From positions 394,704 to 458,703 of the forward strand of contig NZ_QJRC01000098.1 in assembly GCF_013393325.1 (NCBI RefSeq): 64,000 nucleotides of DNA, read 5' to 3'. This stretch comes from Pseudomonas hunanensis (lineage in GTDB: Bacteria; Pseudomonadota; Gammaproteobacteria; Pseudomonadales; Pseudomonadaceae). The notes under the pieces were generated by a model, which did no database searches, was not told the DNA's origin, and saw only the letters and a program-made list of their open reading frames with translations. Each line of letters opens with the position of its first letter. The stretch's first letter is position 1. Shown here piece after piece: positions 60,643 to 64,000 of this stretch. A program made the translations under genes and the position numbers.

Positions 60643-62358
60643 ATGCGCGTCCTCCTGCTCTTCCTGACACTACTGCTGGCCGGCCCGTTGCAGGCCAACC
60701 CGTTCGAGGTAAAACCAGACTTCCTGCCGGTCAACCAGGCCTTCGTGCTCAGCCACGACCGCCAGGCCGACGGCCAGATGCGCCTGTACTTCCAGATCAA
60801 GCCGGGCTACTACCTGTACCAGAAGCGCCTGAAGTTCGACGGCCTGCCTGCCGAGCAGCACCCGCCGCTGCCACCGGCGCTCAACCACCATGACGAGTTT
60901 TTCGGTGACAGCGCGGTGTACCGCGACCAGCTCGAACTGCTGCTGCCGGCCAATGCCCAGGGGCAATTGCGCCTAGGGTGGCAAGGCTGCGCCGACGCTG
61001 GCCTGTGCTACCCACCGCAAACCACGCTGATCGACCTGGGCGGCAGTGTGACACCCGCTGCCGAGCAAGCCAGCGACCAAGCCTTGGCCAGCGGCCTGCA
61101 ACAAGGCCACCTGGCCTGGAGCCTGCTGGCGTTCTTCGGCCTTGGCCTGCTGCTGGCCTTTACCCCCTGCTCGCTGCCGATGCTGCCGATCCTCGCCGGG
61201 CTGGTGCTGGGCAATGGCGCCAGCGCCCGGCGTGGCTGGCTGCTGGCCGGGGTCTATGTGTTGAGCATGGCCCTGGTATACGCCGCACTGGGTGTGGTCG
61301 CCGCGCTGCTAGGTGCCAGCCTGCAGGCTTGGCTGCAACAACCCTGGCTGCTGGGCAGCCTGGCTGGTCTGTTCGTGCTGCTGGCGCTGCCGATGTTCGG
61401 CGCCTTCGAATTGCAATTGCCCGCCGCCCTACGTGACCGCCTTGACCGTGCCGGGCAAGGTACCCGTGGCGGCAACCTGTACGGCGCAGCGCTGCTCGGG
61501 GCGCTTTCCGGCCTGCTGCTTGGCCCATGCATGACCGCGCCATTGGCCGGCGCGCTGCTGTACATCGCCCAGAGTGGCGATGTGCTGCAAGGGGCGCTGG
61601 TGTTGTTCAGCCTCGGCCTGGGCATGGGCGTGCCGCTGCTGTTGCTGGTCACTTTGGGCAACCGTTACCTGCCGCGCCCAGGGGCCTGGATGGACCGGGT
61701 CAAGGGCGTATTTGGCTTCGTGTTCCTGGCCATGGCGCTGTACACCGTGCGCAGTCTGCTGCCTGCCACCCTGTTGCTGGCATTGAGCGGTGCCTGGTTG
61801 ATCGCCATGGCCTGGGCCGCCTGGCCGGCCCTGCAGCGGCTGCCAGCGATGCGCGCGGTACCTGTGCTGGGCGCCCTGTGGGGCGGCCTGTTGCTGGTAG
61901 GCGCGGCAGCCGGTGGCGACGACCTCTGGCAGCCGCTGCGCCCGTTCGCTGGCGGTGGTGCTGCACCGGTCGCCATCCAACAGGCCGAAGACAGCTTCGT
62001 CACCGTCAGCCGCCCCGAAGACCTGCAACGTGAACTGGATGCGGCCAAGGCCCGTGGCCAGTGGGTGATGCTCGACTACTATGCCGACTGGTGCGTGTCG
62101 TGCAAGGTCATGGAAAAGCAGGTGTTCGCCCGCAGCGACGTGCAAGCCGGCCTGGCCGGTGTGCACCTGTTGCGCCTGGACGTGACCGCCGACACGCCGG
62201 CCAGCAAAGCCCTGCTGCAGCGCTACCAGGTACCCGGCCCGCCAAGCATCATCTGGATTGGCCCGGAAGGCGAAGAACGCCGTGCGCGGCGCATCACCGG
62301 TGAAGTGGACGCCGCCGCGTTCCAGCAACACTGGACCCAGACCAGGAGCCAAGGCTGA
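60643..62358 (+). CDS. dsbD: Thiol:disulfide interchange protein DsbD
   Basis: A 571-residue inner-membrane reductant carrier. It has a signal peptide (1-18), an N-terminal periplasmic DsbD-alpha domain with Cys pair GCADAGLCYPP, a transmembrane domain of about eight helices (about 150-420) with Cys in FTPCSLPMLP and LGPCMTAPL, and a C-terminal thioredoxin domain with ADWCVSCKVME. It moves electrons from cytoplasmic thioredoxin to periplasmic partners, here presumably the TlpA-like and DsbG proteins encoded next. The downstream ATG overlaps its stop. Confidence 0.94.
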   Translation: MRVLLLFLTLLLAGPLQANPFEVKPDFLPVNQAFVLSHDRQADGQMRLYFQIKPGYYLYQKRLKFDGLPAEQHPPLPPALNHHDEFFGDSAVYRDQLELLLPANAQGQLRLGWQGCADAGLCYPPQTTLIDLGGSVTPAAEQASDQALASGLQQGHLAWSLLAFFGLGLLLAFTPCSLPMLPILAGLVLGNGASARRGWLLAGVYVLSMALVYAALGVVAALLGASLQAWLQQPWLLGSLAGLFVLLALPMFGAFELQLPAALRDRLDRAGQGTRGGNLYGAALLGALSGLLLGPCMTAPLAGALLYIAQSGDVLQGALVLFSLGLGMGVPLLLLVTLGNRYLPRPGAWMDRVKGVFGFVFLAMALYTVRSLLPATLLLALSGAWLIAMAWAAWPALQRLPAMRAVPVLGALWGGLLLVGAAAGGDDLWQPLRPFAGGGAAPVAIQQAEDSFVTVSRPEDLQRELDAAKARGQWVMLDYYADWCVSCKVMEKQVFARSDVQAGLAGVHLLRLDVTADTPASKALLQRYQVPGPPSIIWIGPEGEERRARRITGEVDAAAFQQHWTQTRSQG

Positions 62359-63194
62359 TGCTGACCGTAACACTTGGGCCACTGACCATGGCCCTCAACC
62401 ACCTGCTGATGCTCACCGCCCTGGGGATTGCCTGCGTGGTCGGCTGGTGGGTCGCCAGGCGTGGCGGCGAGAGCCCGGAATCGGCACTGTTCAATCTGTT
62501 CCTGATCGGCCTGCTGTGTGCCCGCGCCGGGTTCGTGCTGGCTTACTGGCCGATGTACCAGGACGACCTGCTGCAAATCATCGACATCCGTGATGGTGGT
62601 TTCCTGTTCTGGTCGGGCTTGGCCGGCATCGTCCTCGGCGCCCTGTGGCAGGGCTGGCGACACCCTGGCCTGCGCCGCCCGCTGGGCTGGGCACTGTTCA
62701 GCGGTGCGCTGTTCTGGGCCCTGGCCAGCCTTGGCGGGCACCTGTACAGCAAGGGCACCGAGCTGCCCGAACTGAGCCTGCGCAACGCCGGCGGCCAACC
62801 CGTCGCGTTGCACAGCTACCGTGGCAAACCGCTGGTGATCAACATCTGGGCCACCTGGTGCCCGCCCTGCCGACGCGAAATGCCGGTGCTGCAACAGGCG
62901 CAAAGCGACTACCCGCATGTGACCTTCCTGTTCGTCAACCAGGGCGAGACCCCGGAAAACGTCAGCACCTTCCTCGCCACCACCGGCCTGAGCCTGACCC
63001 ACGTGCTGTTCGACGGCACCGGCCTGCTGGCCCAGCGGGTCGGCTCCATGGCCCTGCCCACCACACTGTTCTACGACGCCGACGGGCGGCTGGTCGGCAG
63101 CCACCTGGGCGAGCTGTCCCGGGCCAGCCTGCGCCACGCCCTGGAACCTTTCGACCGGGCCATTGCGCCCGCCCCTGCCGCACAAGGAAACTGA
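62358..63194 (+). CDS. Membrane-anchored TlpA/thioredoxin-like protein
   Basis: A 278-residue protein. The N-terminal half (about residues 1-130) has four hydrophobic segments and resembles the start of prolipoprotein diacylglyceryl transferase (LFNLFLIGLLCARAGFVLAYW). The C-terminal half is a TlpA/AhpC-type thioredoxin domain with active site WATWCPPCRREMP and the cis-Pro in SMALPTTLFYD. It is probably a periplasmic thiol-disulfide reductase fed by DsbD; the fused membrane part lacks the full Lgt enzyme. Its ATG overlaps the dsbD stop (TGATG). Confidence 0.82.
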   Translation: MLTVTLGPLTMALNHLLMLTALGIACVVGWWVARRGGESPESALFNLFLIGLLCARAGFVLAYWPMYQDDLLQIIDIRDGGFLFWSGLAGIVLGALWQGWRHPGLRRPLGWALFSGALFWALASLGGHLYSKGTELPELSLRNAGGQPVALHSYRGKPLVINIWATWCPPCRREMPVLQQAQSDYPHVTFLFVNQGETPENVSTFLATTGLSLTHVLFDGTGLLAQRVGSMALPTTLFYDADGRLVGSHLGELSRASLRHALEPFDRAIAPAPAAQGN

Positions 63195-63195
63195 C

Positions 63196-63954
63196 ATGCG
63201 ATTGACTGCACTGCTGCCCCTGTCCCTGGCCCTGCTGGCCGCCCCTGCCCTGCAGGCCGAAGAACTGCCCAAAGCGGTTCAGCAACTGCAAGCCAAGGGT
63301 GCCGTGATCAAAGGCAGCTTCGATGCGCCAAACGGCCTGCGCGGCTACGCCGCCGAATACCAGAACAACGCCCTGGCCCTGTACCTCACCCCCGACGGCA
63401 AGCATGTGCTGGTTGGCAGCCTGTTCGACGAACAGGGTAAGGACCTTAGCGCCGAGCCGCTGGAGAAGCTGGTGTATGCGCCGATGAGCAAGGCAATCTG
63501 GGCCAAGATGGAAAAGACCGCCTGGATCGCCGACGGCAAGGCCGACGCGCCGCGCAAGGTGTATCTGTTCAGTGACCCGAACTGCCCGTACTGCAACATG
63601 TTCTGGGAGCAGGCACGGCCGTGGGTGGAATCGGGCAAGGTGCAGTTGCGCCATATCATGGTCGGTATCATCCGCGAGGACAGCCCAGGGAAGTCGGCGG
63701 CGCTGCTGGCCGCGAAAGACCCGGCCAAGGCCCTGCAGGAACACGAGAAGGCCGGCAAGGCCAGCACCCTGAAACCACTGGAGAAAGTGCCGGAGGCGGT
63801 GCAGCAGAAGCTGGCGGCCAACATGGCGTTGATGGAAGAGATGGGGTTGCAGGCGACCCCGGCAATTTTCTATAAAGACGAGCAAGGCAACCTGCAGAGT
63901 CAGCAAGGGGCACCGCGGCCGGAGATGCTTGGGAAGATACTCGGCAAACGCTGA
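63196..63954 (+). CDS. dsbG: Thiol:disulfide isomerase DsbG
   Basis: A 252-residue periplasmic DsbC/DsbG-family protein. It has a signal peptide (ending LQA, residue 21), an N-terminal dimerisation domain (about 22-80) and a thioredoxin-like catalytic domain with CPYC in SDPNCPYCNMFW and cis-Pro in QATPAIFYKDEQG. DsbG keeps single cysteines reduced or isomerises disulfides and needs DsbD for reducing power, which fits its place 2 bp after the TlpA-like gene. The ATG at 63196 has AAGGAA upstream. It could be called DsbC on motif alone; length and context favour DsbG. Confidence 0.9.
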   Translation: MRLTALLPLSLALLAAPALQAEELPKAVQQLQAKGAVIKGSFDAPNGLRGYAAEYQNNALALYLTPDGKHVLVGSLFDEQGKDLSAEPLEKLVYAPMSKAIWAKMEKTAWIADGKADAPRKVYLFSDPNCPYCNMFWEQARPWVESGKVQLRHIMVGIIREDSPGKSAALLAAKDPAKALQEHEKAGKASTLKPLEKVPEAVQQKLAANMALMEEMGLQATPAIFYKDEQGNLQSQQGAPRPEMLGKILGKR

Positions 63955-63984
63955 GCCCCCATGACCTGAGGGCAAACGCAGATC

Positions 63985-64000
63985 CTGTAGGAGCGGCCTT
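63985..64000. repeat. REP-like element cut by the window end
   Basis: CTGTAGGAGCGGCCTT is the usual head of a P. putida REP sequence and continues past the window. Confidence 0.6.

Overview
The window is a high-GC chromosomal segment with the gene content and order of the Pseudomonas putida group. It carries sdhCDAB-sucAB-lpd-sucCD facing gltA, etfBA facing the ETF:quinone oxidoreductase gene, a PvdRT-OpmQ/PvdPMN pyoverdine locus and putida-type REP sequences. This assignment rests on recognised proteins and gene order, not on a database search. No rRNA, tRNA, CRISPR array, insertion sequence, integrase or phage gene was seen.

Layout. 0-10 kb is housekeeping: the 3' end of fabB, a secreted amidohydrolase, a pirin, a dienelactone hydrolase, htpG, two hotdog thioesterases, a small lipoprotein, a DUF599 membrane protein and brnQ. 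10-23 kb is the TCA block: sdhCDAB-sucAB-lpd-sucCD on the minus strand and gltA diverging from it. 23-30 kb holds a START protein, a cysteine-cluster protein, a MocR-type regulator, an envelope operon (solute-binding protein, DUF4398 lipoprotein, DUF4398-OmpA lipoprotein) and etfBA. At 30-32 kb is the ETF:quinone oxidoreductase gene, with a PsrA-like operator at its promoter. 32-34.5 kb holds an MFS transporter and a degenerate receiver protein.

34.6-49.2 kb is an iron-starvation region. It contains a FecI-like ECF sigma gene behind a Fur-like box, the PvdRT-OpmQ efflux operon, pvdP facing pvdMN, then an alpha/beta hydrolase, a JmjC/cupin protein, a siderophore-interacting reductase and a PvdH-type diaminobutyrate aminotransferase. 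Five exact iron-starvation boxes (TAAAT-N16-CGT) and two TAATT-N16-CGT variants each lie 35-68 nt upstream of a start codon. They tie all these genes, including three with no established pyoverdine role, to one PvdS-type regulon. No NRPS, pvdE or ferripyoverdine receptor gene lies in the interval.

49.4-51.4 kb is a QseBC/PmrAB-like two-component pair. 51.6-54.2 kb is a toxin-immunity island: a glycine-zipper protein with an Ntox15/Tde1-like C-terminal domain (HxxD motif) and two tandem Tdi1-like immunity genes. Base composition changes abruptly inside the toxin gene. 54.25-60.4 kb is a tightly coupled five-gene operon for a periplasmic molybdenum hydroxylase (Moco subunit, 2Fe-2S subunit, triheme cytochrome c, XdhC-like and MobA-like factors). 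60.6-64 kb is a thiol-redox operon (DsbD, membrane-anchored TlpA-like protein, DsbG).
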